Source: Bacillus sp. FJAT-52991 (GTDB lineage: Bacteria; Bacillota; Bacilli; Bacillales; Domibacillaceae). From it: a stretch of 64,000 nucleotides of DNA. Positions 50,569-59,445 of the stretch are shown here, in pieces. Numbering within the stretch: position 1 is the first letter of the stretch; each line of letters begins with the position of its first letter. The translations under genes were made by a program, and so were the position numbers. The notes below the pieces were generated by a model. It was not told the DNA's origin. It searched no databases and was given only the letters and a program-made list of their open reading frames with translations. The DNA lies in NCBI RefSeq assembly GCF_037201805.1, contig NZ_CP147404.1, positions 1,512,001-1,576,000 on the forward strand, read 5' to 3'.

Positions 50569-51747
50569 ATGATTAATGAACTTTTACCACCGAAACGAAT
50601 TTTAATGGGGCCCGGTCCAAGTGATGTTCATCCGCATGTATTAAAATCAATGGTGACACCGTTGCTAGGACATTTAGATCCCGCTTTTTTAACAATTATG
50701 GATGAAACGATGGAATTGTTGCGCCAAGTCTATCAAACAAAGAATAAAGCAACGATGGCGATGTCTGGAACAGGAAGCGCAGGGATGGAAACAGTTTTTG
50801 TCAATCTAATAGAACCTGGTGACAAAGTTCTTATTGGGGTGAATGGGCTTTTTGGAGAGCGAATGGTTGATGTAGCCGAGCGTTGTGGCGCAGAAGTCAT
50901 TCAAGTAAAGGCACCTTGGGGACAAATCATTGATCCACAACAAATCAAAGAAATGCTACAACAGCATAAAAATATTAAAGTAGTAGCAGTGGTTCACGCG
51001 GAAACTTCAACCGGTGTTAGACAGCCGTTAGAAGAGATTAGTCATATCGTTCATGAACATGAGGCGTTGTTCGTATGTGATATGGTCACAAGTCTTGGGG
51101 GCTGTCCGACTGACATTGATCAGGTAGGGGTAGATGCTGCTTATAGTGGTACACAAAAATGTTTAAGTGCACCTCCAGGATTAGCACCAGTTACTTTTAG
51201 CGCTCGTGCTGTTGATGTAATGGCTAAACGAAAACAAAAGGTGCAAAGTTGGTATTTAGACTTATCGATGATTCAAGCATATTGGAGTGAGGATAGCGAA
51301 CGTTTTTATCATCATACGGCTCCTATCACCATGATCTACTCTTTGCGTGAAGCGTTAAGGTTGATCGTTAATGAAGGCTTGGAAAATGTATTCGCACGTC
51401 ATAAGCGATATGGGGATTCCCTTCATGCTGGTCTTGAAGCAATGGGCTTAAGTCTGCTTGTGGAAAAAGAACATCGTTTATCCCAATTAACTTCTGTAAA
51501 TATTCCAGAAGGTGTAGATGATTTGGCTGTTCGCAAACGGCTGTTGGAGAAATACAGCTTAGAAATTGGCGGCGGTTTAGGGGAATTGAAAGGAAAAGTA
51601 TGGAGAATCGGCTTGATGGGGTACAATGCTCGCCAAGAAAATGTTACATATATGCTAGCAGCTTTAGAGGATGTGTTAAAGGAAGAAAATTGTAACATTG
51701 AGCATGGAGTGGCACTACAAGCAGCTGAAAAATTAATGAATAAGTAA
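50569..51747 (+). CDS. Class V aminotransferase, alanine/ureidoglycine-glyoxylate type
   Basis: The 392-residue product has the PucG/AGXT pattern: [17 protein letters not shown] and [10 protein letters not shown] at the N-terminus, [14 protein letters not shown] near residue 65, [16 protein letters not shown], and the PLP lysine in [16 protein letters not shown] (about residue 205). The family uses glyoxylate or pyruvate as amino acceptor and includes alanine-glyoxylate, serine-glyoxylate and ureidoglycine-glyoxylate enzymes. No purine breakdown genes are adjacent, so the exact substrate stays open. AAGGAGG precedes the ATG. Confidence 0.85.
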   Translation: MINELLPPKRILMGPGPSDVHPHVLKSMVTPLLGHLDPAFLTIMDETMELLRQVYQTKNKATMAMSGTGSAGMETVFVNLIEPGDKVLIGVNGLFGERMVDVAERCGAEVIQVKAPWGQIIDPQQIKEMLQQHKNIKVVAVVHAETSTGVRQPLEEISHIVHEHEALFVCDMVTSLGGCPTDIDQVGVDAAYSGTQKCLSAPPGLAPVTFSARAVDVMAKRKQKVQSWYLDLSMIQAYWSEDSERFYHHTAPITMIYSLREALRLIVNEGLENVFARHKRYGDSLHAGLEAMGLSLLVEKEHRLSQLTSVNIPEGVDDLAVRKRLLEKYSLEIGGGLGELKGKVWRIGLMGYNARQENVTYMLAALEDVLKEENCNIEHGVALQAAEKLMNK

Positions 51748-51885
51748 TGGGTATCTATGGCAAGATCTCTCTTTTATTAAGACGAAAAAGATTATATTTT
51801 CTCAACAATTAGTTTTATTTACAAATTGAGTAAAAGCTGATACCGTAAGATTGCCAAAACACTTGCTAGATAAAGGGGTATTCAA

Positions 51886-52191
51886 ATGACGATTTTTACG
51901 GATGAAGAGCAAGCTTTAGAATGTGTGGTTACGGATGCGGAATGTTCATGGAAAAAGAATGTCATCAAGATTGAAAACGGATATTTAGTAAGCCGGGGAT
52001 TAGTTACGAATGTTCGAATTCCGTTACATCATGTAGATACAGTCGTATATTCTATGAATCCTAAAAAACCAGCTCTCGTACCTGGTTTAAAGATTATTGG
52101 AAAAGGTGTCATACTTGCTGAAATGGATATTTCTGCAGAGTATATTGAAATGGTTCAAGATTGGCTTCTTCAAGTAGTTGAAAAGAAATAA
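51886..52191 (+). CDS. Hypothetical protein (101 aa), possibly PH-like
   Basis: The 101-residue product is mostly strands with a C-terminal helix (EYIEMVQDWLLQVVEKK). The strand-turn pattern VIKIENGYLVSRGLVTNVRI and PLHHVDTVVYSMNP followed by a final helix is like bacterial PH domains. No family is recognised with certainty. AAAGGGG precedes the ATG. Own terminator. Confidence 0.55.
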   Translation: MTIFTDEEQALECVVTDAECSWKKNVIKIENGYLVSRGLVTNVRIPLHHVDTVVYSMNPKKPALVPGLKIIGKGVILAEMDISAEYIEMVQDWLLQVVEKK

Positions 52192-52205
52192 TGACTCCTA
52201 AAGAT

Positions 52206-52270
52206 GCCGGGTTTCTCCGCAACTTTCCTTAAGAGAGAAAAGTTGCGGAGGTAGAGCCTGGCTTTTTATT
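52206..52270 (+). terminator. Terminator after the 101-residue protein gene
   Basis: CTCCGCAACTTT and AAAGTTGCGGAG form a 12-bp inner stem; GCCGGG and CCTGGC extend it. TTTTTATTT follows. Confidence 0.8.
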
Positions 52271-52313
52271 TATTAAATACTGAACATTCATTCTTTTTGA
52301 AAGTGGTGATCAA

Positions 52314-52454
52314 ATGAAACGGCCTTCTCCATACCTTCTCCTCGTATTAGCTACTCTTTTGCGGGGAGGCAATTTTGTTATCGGCCGGGCAGTAGCGAAT
52401 GATCTACCGCCATACACGCTGTCTCTTAAAAAATTGAGAGACGGCTTTTTTTAA
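52314..52454 (+). pseudogene. N-terminal stub of a DMT/EamA-family transporter
   Basis: The frame opens with MKRPSPYLLLVLATLLRGGN and FVIGRAVANDLPPYTLS, the classic first membrane helix of EamA/RhaT-type permeases (normally about 300 residues), then after about 38 residues passes into KKLRDGFF, which is the translated arm of a terminator hairpin. The rest of the gene has been deleted precisely between that point and its own terminator. AAGTGGTG precedes the ATG, so the stub may still be translated. Confidence 0.75.
52418..52453 (+). terminator. Terminator left behind by the deleted transporter gene
   Basis: GCTGTCTCT and AGAGACGGC form a 9-bp stem followed by seven Ts. It lies inside the transporter stub. 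Confidence 0.75.
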
Positions 52455-52516
52455 TAGGAAAGAGAACGTTTGTTTGTTATAATAAGGCGAAATGATAAAG
52501 GAAAGGAAGTATCTTA

Positions 52517-53146
52517 ATGAAGGGATCAGCTCATTTAGCCATTGGAGGAGCCGCAGGATTAGTAACGGCGCTGTATTTGCAAACAGATCCGCTCTCAACA
52601 GTATCCCTTATTAGTCTTGGGGCAGTCGCGGGGCTTGCACCGGATCTTGATGTGAACGGCAAGTTATCTAATCGAATTACGATTTCGAAAAAATGGCTCA
52701 TTTTGTTTTTTGCCTTATGTGGCGTTCTTTTAATCGGCTATAGTTATCTGCATTTAGCAGGCTTTATGAAATCGGCAGGGTTCCTGATCGGAGTGTGTTT
52801 ATTATTGCTTCCGAGATTGTTTATTAAACAACGAACGATGTTATTTCTCACTGGTGCAATCATAGCTTATGTCGGCTGGCAGGCTGATATTTATTGGGTT
52901 ATGCTTTTAAGTGGCTTTATCATCGTTTCTTCTTTTTTATCGCATCGATCATTAACTCATTCTATCATCGGTGTCATTTTCTTCGGTTATATTGCCTGGC
53001 ATTTTGAACAATCGGTCGGATTAGAAGGAAGTTTCCTAGCAGCGGTGTTAGCTTATGCGAGCCATTTAGTTGCAGATATGAAAATGTGGTCCTTTAACAA
53101 AAAAGGAGTTAAATGGTTCCAACCAATATTTAATAAAGAATTTTGA
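52517..53146 (+). CDS. YdjM-family membrane-bound metal-dependent hydrolase
   Basis: The 209-residue product has the DUF457/YdjM signature: HLAIGGAAGLVTAL at the N-terminus, VAGLAPDLDVNGKLSNR and later SHRSLTHSIIGVIFFGY and YASHLVADMKMW, with conserved His and Asp residues as metal ligands, spread among five or six hydrophobic segments. Members are membrane-bound proteins of the LexA-regulated YdjM group; activity is not known in bacilli. GAAAGGAAG precedes the ATG. Monocistronic. Confidence 0.8.
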   Translation: MKGSAHLAIGGAAGLVTALYLQTDPLSTVSLISLGAVAGLAPDLDVNGKLSNRITISKKWLILFFALCGVLLIGYSYLHLAGFMKSAGFLIGVCLLLLPRLFIKQRTMLFLTGAIIAYVGWQADIYWVMLLSGFIIVSSFLSHRSLTHSIIGVIFFGYIAWHFEQSVGLEGSFLAAVLAYASHLVADMKMWSFNKKGVKWFQPIFNKEF

Positions 53147-53330
53147 GTTTGTTTTTTATAAAAACATTATGTGCAAAATTCAAATAAAAAGATTCCTATT
53201 CACACCCTAAATATACTGTAAAAACATGACCAAAATCATGTACTAGCAGTAAAACGAAGTGCAAATGAAGAAGAGGAACGTTAAAATAAAGTGGAATACA
53301 GGAAAATCGTGAGTGAAGGGAGCAGAATGT

Positions 53331-53747
53331 ATGATGTGGAAAAAATTTTTATCAAGTATAGGAATTGGCAGCGTCAAAATTGATACAGTGATCCCAAAAA
53401 GGCACTTTATAGCTGGAGAAGTAGTAGACGGGGAAGTGATCATTACAGGAGGACAGGTAGCGGTGCCAATCCAATCTGTTGTGTTACAAATTGTGTATCA
53501 ATTTGAAGAAATTCGTGATGACAGTGATTTTTCTATTCATGAAAAGGAACTCAACCAATTAACTATTCATCTAGACAAAGAAATTCTTTCTGGAGAAACA
53601 GTCGTTCTTCCTTTTCAGTTGCCGCTTGAACAACATTGTCCTGTTACCGAAGAAAAGAAACAAACTTTTTTAAGAACAACCGCGATTATTCCACAGTCGG
53701 TAGACGCCACGGACCAAGATGAAATTATTATCAAAAAGGATGAATAG
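53331..53747 (+). CDS. Short Spo0M-like protein (arrestin N-lobe only)
   Basis: The 138-residue product matches the start of the Spo0M sporulation-control protein: MWKKFLSSIGIGSVKIDTVI, then FIAGEVVDGEVIITGG and LHLDKEILSGET-like strands up to PFQLPLE. Spo0M has an arrestin-like fold of two lobes and about 250 residues; here the second lobe is absent, with the protein ending IIIKKDE. Downstream DNA shows no continuation in any frame. It may be a natural single-lobe version or a truncated copy. GAAGGGAG precedes the ATG at 53331. Confidence 0.7.
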   Translation: MMWKKFLSSIGIGSVKIDTVIPKRHFIAGEVVDGEVIITGGQVAVPIQSVVLQIVYQFEEIRDDSDFSIHEKELNQLTIHLDKEILSGETVVLPFQLPLEQHCPVTEEKKQTFLRTTAIIPQSVDATDQDEIIIKKDE

Positions 53748-53849
53748 TAAATCATCACTTGCGAAAATGATGACCCATTGTTATAATGATTCAGGCACAA
53801 TATTTAGTGTTTTGTTATAATTAAAATCTATATTTAGTATGAAGCCAGT

Positions 53850-54000
53850 AAAAAGGTGCTATATGCATAATAGGGAATCCGGTGAAAGTCCGGAACTGTA
53901 CCCGCAACTGTAAGTGCAGACGACCAAGGTAAATCCACTGTCCTAAGACGGGAAGGGCCTTTGGAAGGATGAAGCACAAGTCAGGAGACCTGCCTTTTTA
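53850..54000 (+). ncRNA. Cobalamin riboswitch
   Basis: The conserved core elements are present: AATAGGGAATCCGGTGAAAG, CCGGAACTGTACCCGCAACT followed by GTAAG, and the B12 box AAGTCAGGAGACCTGCC near the 3' end. Arms AAAAAGG and CCTTTTT can close the P1 helix. Adenosyl- or other cobalamin binding should stop downstream gene expression. It controls the ribonucleotide reductase operon, not cobalamin genes. Confidence 0.93.
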
Positions 54001-54126
54001 TAGCGTTTACTCTTCTTCGGGAGTTGGGAAGAAAGCGCGAGGAAAATATCAATTGCTTATTAATCGACGAGCTAGAGGGCTCTCTATGACCGTTTGATTA
54101 ATGTTTAATATTTCTTCGCTCTGATC

Positions 54127-54166
54127 CCATCTTTCTAATAGAAAGGTGGTTTTTTGTTTTCTTTTT
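54127..54166 (+). terminator. Riboswitch-controlled intrinsic terminator
   Basis: CCATCTTTC and GAAAGGTGG form a 9-bp stem followed by TTTTTTGTTTTC, between the cobalamin aptamer and nrdE. This is the expected expression platform for transcription control. The intervening 54001-54126 could hold an anti-terminator partner. Confidence 0.8.
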
Positions 54167-54216
54167 TTGGAAAAACCTCTTTCGAAACAAAAAATATTTC
54201 TTAAGGAGCAAATAAA

Positions 54217-56442
54217 ATGAACGAAACAATGCTAAAAGGGGTCGAGAAAATGATAGATGAGATCGGAGTGGAATATCCGAATCTCGACTTATCTGGCGTA
54301 CAGGAAAAGATAGAAGGGGCAGCTTCTGAGAAAGAACATTGGTCAGAGGAACAATTGCAACGCTTACTTTTACAAGCGGCTGTTGAGAGAATTTCAAGCG
54401 AAGAGCCGGACTGGACATTTGCTGCAGCTAAGCTTTATTTGCAAAATTTATATAAAGAAGCAGCAGTGGTTAGAGGCGACCACACTAATCAATACGGTAG
54501 CTTCTTATCACTGATTCAACTATTGATTGATGAGGGCATTTATCATCCAAAGCTGTTAACGGAGTATTCAAAAGAGGAAATTCAACAATTAGGCGAAGTG
54601 ATTGATCCAAGTAAAGACCGTTTATTTACATACATTGGCATTGTGACATTAAGTGATCGATATCTTGCTAGAACACATGAAAAACAAACAGCCGAGCTTC
54701 CACAAGAGCGTTGGATGATCATCGCGATGACGTTGATGATCAATGAACCAAAGCAGCATCGCATGCAATTGATCAAAGAAGCCTACTGGGCTTTATCTAA
54801 TTTATATATGACAACGGCAACTCCAACATTAGCGAATGCTGGGAAGTCTTACGGTCAGCTGTCTAGCTGTTTTATTGATACGGTGGATGACAGTCTTCGC
54901 AGCATTTTTGATGCTAATACAGATGCTGCCACATTAAGCAAAAATGGTGGAGGATTGGGCATCTATCTTGGGAAGATTCGCTGTCAAGGCAGTGACATTA
55001 AAGGCTTTAAGCATGTTAGTTCTGGTGTGATCCCATGGATGAAGCAGTTAAATAACACAGCTGTTTCTGTAGATCAGCTCGGTCAGCGTCAAGGAGCGAT
55101 TGCTGTTTATTTAGATGTTTGGCATAAAGATATTTTCTCCTTTTTAGAAACAAGATTGAATAATGGAGACGAACGTCGCCGGACACATGACTTATTTACA
55201 GGAGTGTGCATTCCAGATTTATTTATGGAAGCGGTAGAAGTACGTGATGACTGGTACTTATTTGATCCGCATGAAGTGAGAAAAGTGATGGGCTATTCTC
55301 TTGAAGACGCTTTTGATGAGAAGAAAGGCTTCGGAACGTTTAGGCAGCGATACGAAGAGTGCTGTGCACACCCTGCCCTAAGTAAAAAAGTCGTGCCGGC
55401 GATTGAAATTATGAAAGCGATTATGATCTCACAGCTTGAAACGGGCACACCTTATATGTTTTATCGAGACACGGTGAATAGAGCTAACCCGAATAAACAT
55501 GCGGGGATGATTTATGCGAGTAACTTATGTACGGAAATTTGCCAAAATATGAGTCCAACCGTTGTGACGGAAGAGATCACAGAGGACGGAAAAATTATTG
55601 TAACGAAGGACCCAGGGGATTACGTTGTATGTAATCTATCATCTATTTCATTAGCTAGAGCGGTAGGTGATGATGTATTAGAACAACTGATTCCCATTCA
55701 AGTAAGGATGCTTGATAACGTGATTGATATTAATGATATTTCTGTTCCGCAAGCAGAGCTAACGAATCAGAAGTATCGAGGAATTGGTTTAGGGACATTT
55801 GGCTGGCATCATTTATTGGCGTTAAAGGGATTGAAATGGGAATCAGACGAGGCCGTTGCATATTGTGATGAATTATATGAAAAAATTGCTTTCTTGACGA
55901 TTCAGGCAAGTGCCGATCTAGCGAAAGAAAAAGGGGTTTATCCAGCTTACTATGGATCAGATTGGGAGAATGGCAGTTACTTTGATCAAAAAGATTATAC
56001 AAATGAACAGTGGCAAAGTTTAAAAGAGCAAGTGAAAGAATCTGGCCTTCGCAATGGTTATTTATTAGCGGTCGCTCCAAACTCTTCAACGGCTCTAATT
56101 GCTGGGTCGACAGCCGGGATTGATCCGATTTTCCGCAAAGAATATATGGAAGAAAAGAAAGATTATAAAATACCGGTCACAGCACCTGATTTAACAGCGG
56201 AGACAGCTTGGTATTATAAATCTGTTTATTATATCGATCAACATTGGAGCATTAAACAAAACGCCAGACGATCTCGTCATATTGACCAAGGTGTATCATT
56301 TAATCTTTATGTCCGTAATGATATTAAAGCGAAAGCCTTGCTTAATTTACATTTAGACGCGTGGGATTCTGGGTTGAAAACAACGTACTATGTTCGATCT
56401 ACCGCTTCAAATATTGAAGAATGCGACAGTTGTCATTCGTAA
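54217..56442 (+). CDS. nrdE: Class I ribonucleoside-diphosphate reductase, large subunit
   Basis: The 741-residue product is the catalytic subunit that makes deoxyribonucleotides. Visible: TPTLANAGKSYGQLSSCFID with the first redox Cys, DAATLSKNGGGLGIYLGKIR, thiyl-radical loop region SNLCTEICQN and the partner Cys in YVVCNLSSISLARA, and a C-terminal redox pair in ECDSCHS. An ATP-cone is not obvious at the N-terminus, so activity control by dATP is doubtful. The gene follows a cobalamin riboswitch and ends 14 bases before nrdF. AAGGAGC precedes the ATG. Confidence 0.93.
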   Translation: MNETMLKGVEKMIDEIGVEYPNLDLSGVQEKIEGAASEKEHWSEEQLQRLLLQAAVERISSEEPDWTFAAAKLYLQNLYKEAAVVRGDHTNQYGSFLSLIQLLIDEGIYHPKLLTEYSKEEIQQLGEVIDPSKDRLFTYIGIVTLSDRYLARTHEKQTAELPQERWMIIAMTLMINEPKQHRMQLIKEAYWALSNLYMTTATPTLANAGKSYGQLSSCFIDTVDDSLRSIFDANTDAATLSKNGGGLGIYLGKIRCQGSDIKGFKHVSSGVIPWMKQLNNTAVSVDQLGQRQGAIAVYLDVWHKDIFSFLETRLNNGDERRRTHDLFTGVCIPDLFMEAVEVRDDWYLFDPHEVRKVMGYSLEDAFDEKKGFGTFRQRYEECCAHPALSKKVVPAIEIMKAIMISQLETGTPYMFYRDTVNRANPNKHAGMIYASNLCTEICQNMSPTVVTEEITEDGKIIVTKDPGDYVVCNLSSISLARAVGDDVLEQLIPIQVRMLDNVIDINDISVPQAELTNQKYRGIGLGTFGWHHLLALKGLKWESDEAVAYCDELYEKIAFLTIQASADLAKEKGVYPAYYGSDWENGSYFDQKDYTNEQWQSLKEQVKESGLRNGYLLAVAPNSSTALIAGSTAGIDPIFRKEYMEEKKDYKIPVTAPDLTAETAWYYKSVYYIDQHWSIKQNARRSRHIDQGVSFNLYVRNDIKAKALLNLHLDAWDSGLKTTYYVRSTASNIEECDSCHS

Positions 56443-56456
56443 GGAGGAGTTATAAC

Positions 56457-57491
56457 GTGAAACTAGAAAAAAGAAAACTCATTGACCATGAAGCACCTAA
56501 CCGTTCGACAGGGATTATTAATGGAAGAAGCTCTAATATATTAAACTGGGATGATGTTCGATTCAGCTGGGCGTATCCAAAATATAAGCGGATGCTCGCT
56601 AATTTCTGGACACCGTTTGAAATAAATATGACGAAGGATCGCCAGCAATTCGATCAATTAGAGCCAGCTGAAAGAGAAGCGTTTTTAAAGATTATTGGTT
56701 TACTTGCTTTGCTTGATAGTGTGCAAACGGATTATGCAGGCAGAGCGGCTGATTATTTAACAGATTCCAGTCTGCAAGCTCTCATGATTATGCTAGCTCA
56801 GCAAGAAGTAATTCATAATCATTCTTATAGTTATGTCTTATCAAGCGTCGCTGATAAAAATATCCAAGATCAAGTATTTGAATATTGGAGAAGTGAACTG
56901 ATTCTGCAAGAACGCAATGACTTTGTGACAAAAGGGTATGAAGCATTTGCTGAAGAACCAACTATTGACCACTTTTTGCGTTCGATCATTTATGATGTCA
57001 TCCTTGAAGGTCTTTTCTTCTATTCAGGGTTCGCTTTCTTTTATAATTTGGCAAGGAATCAAAAAATGATCGCAACTAGTACAATGATCAATTATATTAA
57101 CCGCGACGAGCAGCTTCATGTTGATTTGTTCGTCAAAATATATAAAGAAATATTAGTAGAATACCCTGAATATGACACGGTTGAATTAAAGCAATACGGA
57201 CAAGAGACGTTCAGAAAAGCGGCTGAACTTGAAGTTGAATGGGGAAGACACATCATCGGCCATAAAATTGATGGCATTCAGATGAATGAATTAGAGAGCT
57301 ATATTAAGTTCATGGCGAATAAGCGTGCTGAACAGCTTGGGTTCACTGCGCCATTTGAAGGCTATCGCACAAATCCAATGCGCTGGATCGTTGCCTATCA
57401 AGAAGTGGATCTTGGAAAAACTGATTTCTTCGAGCAGAAATCACGTGCTTATACGAAGACCAGTGAGGTGAACGGTTTTGATGAATTATAA
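56457..57491 (+). CDS. nrdF: Class I ribonucleoside-diphosphate reductase, small subunit
   Basis: The 344-residue product is the radical-generating subunit. The metal site and radical Tyr are readable: Asp87, Glu117 and His120 in QQEVIHNHSY with Tyr124, and the second set ERNDF, RDEQLHVDLF. The Tyr at the radical position argues against a class Ic enzyme. The GTG at 56457 is 7 bases from AAGGAGGAG; an ATG at 56421 lies inside nrdE. It overlaps the following small gene by 11 bases. Confidence 0.93.
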   Translation: MKLEKRKLIDHEAPNRSTGIINGRSSNILNWDDVRFSWAYPKYKRMLANFWTPFEINMTKDRQQFDQLEPAEREAFLKIIGLLALLDSVQTDYAGRAADYLTDSSLQALMIMLAQQEVIHNHSYSYVLSSVADKNIQDQVFEYWRSELILQERNDFVTKGYEAFAEEPTIDHFLRSIIYDVILEGLFFYSGFAFFYNLARNQKMIATSTMINYINRDEQLHVDLFVKIYKEILVEYPEYDTVELKQYGQETFRKAAELEVEWGRHIIGHKIDGIQMNELESYIKFMANKRAEQLGFTAPFEGYRTNPMRWIVAYQEVDLGKTDFFEQKSRAYTKTSEVNGFDEL

Positions 57492-57648
57492 TTTAGATGA
57501 AAGTGAAGCTAAAAAGAATTGGATGAATCAATTATTAGCAGGTGTGATTCTTTACGGTAGTCTTGACAAAGCGTTAACGGAGTATATGATAAAAGATGAA
57601 GAGAATTTTTCTCTTGATGTGAAAGAGTGGCTCTACATAAATAAGTAA
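57481..57648 (+). CDS. 55-residue protein translated from the nrdF end
   Basis: The frame starts within the last codons of nrdF (ATG at 57481, GAGGTGAA 10 bases upstream) and gives MNYNLDESEAKKNWMNQLLA followed by an acidic helical remainder. The overlap with nrdF implies translational coupling. No family is recognised; a small RNR accessory protein is possible but unproven. Confidence 0.55.
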   Translation: MNYNLDESEAKKNWMNQLLAGVILYGSLDKALTEYMIKDEENFSLDVKEWLYINK

Positions 57649-57679
57649 TTAAACAGTCGAACAAAGGGGTTGTCGTTTC

Positions 57680-58963
57680 GTGGATCAGACACAAAAGTAC
57701 AGTCAGTTATTAACAAGTGCTGAACAAGCTGTATCTTGTATTCAAGCGGGGGAAGATATTATTGTTCCTCTATTGCCCGGTGAGCCACCTGGCTTATTAG
57801 CCGCCTTGGAAAAACGAACAGATTTGCAAAGAAATCGCCTTTTTCAACTATTAACAGCTAGACCTGCGATCAAGAAGCATCCAGATGAATTAAAGGTCAT
57901 CTCTATGTTTTTATCAGGAGGAGATCGCAAGGCGTTTCATGACGGCGATGTCGATTTATTACCTAATCATTTTTCAGATGTACCAGCGCTACTAGAAGAA
58001 ATAACTAATGAGCGTGTGGTTATGGCCACCGTTGCACCGATGGATGAGAATGGATACTTCTCGTTAGGAACGAACTGCGATTATGCCGCACCGCTGGCGA
58101 AAAAAGCGAAGAAGATCTTACTTGAAGTAAATGAGTATATGCCTAGAACCTACGGAATGAATCAAGTTCATATTTCAGAAGTGACGGCACTCGTCGAAAA
58201 TCATCGGCCGCTCCTTGAAGGACCGACACCTAAAGTGACTGAAAAAGATGAGAAAATTGGAAGTTATATCGCGGATTTAATTAAAGATGGCGATAGCTTG
58301 CAAATTGGCTTCGGCGCGATTCCTAATGCCGTTATGGATTCATTAACTAATCACCGTAATTTAAATATATTTACCGAAATGATTCCTGATAAGCTCGTTG
58401 ATTTGGTGAAAAGCGGGGCTGTATCGAATATGGGAAGAAGCGACTATCCAGGGAAGACGACAGCCACTTTTGCTTTTGGGACACAAAAGCTATATGATTT
58501 TTTGCATGAAAACGAGCAGGTGTTGATGTTACCTGTCGATCAAACAAATGATATTAGCCTTATTTCTGAAATTGACAATATGGTGGCAATTAATGCTGCG
58601 ATTGAAGTAGACTTTTTAGGACAATGTAATGCAGAAAAAGCAGGCTCGTTGTATTGGTCTTCTACAGGAGGTCAAGCGGAATTTGGTATTGGCGCCAGAA
58701 GATCCAAAGGCGGAAAAGGCATTATTTGCTTGCATTCAGCCACGAAAGATGGGAAAATATCGAAAATTGTACCGACGTTAGCACCAGGTACTCCAGTGAC
58801 TACTTCCAAAAATGATGTCGATTATATCGTCACTGAATTTGGAGTAGCGAAACTGCGCGGCAAGACAATTCGTGAGCGGACAGCTACCCTGATTGAAATT
58901 GCTCATCCGGATTTTAGAGAAGAGTTGACCGTGAAAGCAAAAGAGATGGGGTATCTCATTTAA
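57680..58963 (+). CDS. Acetyl-CoA hydrolase/CoA-transferase family protein
   Basis: The 427-residue product has the family halves: MATVAPMDENGYFSLGTN in the first domain, and LQIGFGAIPNAVMDSL, NIFTEMIPDKLVDLV with the likely catalytic Glu, and FGIGARRSKGGKGIICLHSA and VTEFGVAKLRGKTIRERTA in the second. These match 4-hydroxybutyrate, acetate and succinyl CoA-transferases and acetyl-CoA hydrolases. The substrate is not determined. The GTG start follows AAAGGGG. Confidence 0.85.
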   Translation: MDQTQKYSQLLTSAEQAVSCIQAGEDIIVPLLPGEPPGLLAALEKRTDLQRNRLFQLLTARPAIKKHPDELKVISMFLSGGDRKAFHDGDVDLLPNHFSDVPALLEEITNERVVMATVAPMDENGYFSLGTNCDYAAPLAKKAKKILLEVNEYMPRTYGMNQVHISEVTALVENHRPLLEGPTPKVTEKDEKIGSYIADLIKDGDSLQIGFGAIPNAVMDSLTNHRNLNIFTEMIPDKLVDLVKSGAVSNMGRSDYPGKTTATFAFGTQKLYDFLHENEQVLMLPVDQTNDISLISEIDNMVAINAAIEVDFLGQCNAEKAGSLYWSSTGGQAEFGIGARRSKGGKGIICLHSATKDGKISKIVPTLAPGTPVTTSKNDVDYIVTEFGVAKLRGKTIRERTATLIEIAHPDFREELTVKAKEMGYLI

Positions 58964-58975
58964 ATAATTTACTAG

Positions 58976-59085
58976 GGACTGGTCTCAGCAAAATGTCAAT
59001 CTTCCTCATGATGTTTAGTATTCATTATTAATGAGAATACTATATGTAGTGAAGAAGATTGTTCATGAAGACCAGTCCTTTTTTA
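58976..59085 (+). terminator. Very long hairpin terminator after the CoA-transferase gene
   Basis: Outer arms GGACTGGTCT and AGACCAGTCC are perfect; inside lie AATCTTC/GAAGATT and a TTAGTATTCATT/AATGAGAATACTA pairing. It is about 105 bases in all and is followed by TTTTTT. Confidence 0.75.
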
Positions 59086-59129
59086 TATGGTTATTTTTCA
59101 GAAAATTTAATTTATTTTTCGTTAAATCA

Positions 59130-59190
59130 TTGACACTTACGAAGAACTGTTATATATTATAAATAATAACTAAAAGTTGTTATATAACAG
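59130..59190 (+). promoter_or_regulatory. Sigma-A promoter with palindromic operator
   Basis: TTGACA (59130-59135), a 17-base spacer and TATATT (59153-59158) form a good promoter. The palindrome TGTTATATAACA (59178-59189) lies near the transcription start, and a related half-site CTGTTATATA overlaps the -10 box, giving an inverted pair 59147-59156/59181-59190. This implies repression by an unidentified protein. Confidence 0.6.
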
Positions 59191-59207
59191 AAGAGGAGGA
59201 ACAAACA

Positions 59208-59345
59208 ATGGAAATGTATCGTATCGCTTATCAATATTATATGGAGACTTGTGAGAATTATGGAATGGAGTCGATCAACTTTCATCACTTTATTAAGCAC
59301 TTAACAGAAGAACAATTGCAAGAGTATATGAGAAAAGCCAATTAA
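59208..59345 (+). CDS. Small helical protein (45 aa) under an operator
   Basis: A 45-residue acidic, aromatic-rich product (MEMYRIAYQYYMETCENYGM) with GAGGAGG 9 bases upstream and a clear promoter and operator. It is followed by a terminator, so it is a one-gene unit. No family is recognised. Confidence 0.6.
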   Translation: MEMYRIAYQYYMETCENYGMESINFHHFIKHLTEEQLQEYMRKAN

Positions 59346-59394
59346 CGAAAGGTTGTGTGGATCACGGAAGCTCAAGCAGATAATCATAAAGATT

Positions 59395-59439
59395 AACCCC
59401 GCTTAAGTAACAGAAAAACTGTTCATAGGCGGGGTTTTA
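59395..59439. terminator. Terminator shared by converging small genes
   Basis: AACCCCGC and GCGGGGTT form an 8-bp outer stem, with AACAG/CTGTT inside, followed by TTAGTA on the plus strand. It lies between the 45-residue gene and the minus-strand gene. Confidence 0.75.
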
Positions 59440-59445
59440 GTATGT

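Noticed and set aside
54001..54126. A small gene between the riboswitch and its terminator
   Set aside because: No start with ribosome site; the interval is better explained as the riboswitch expression platform.
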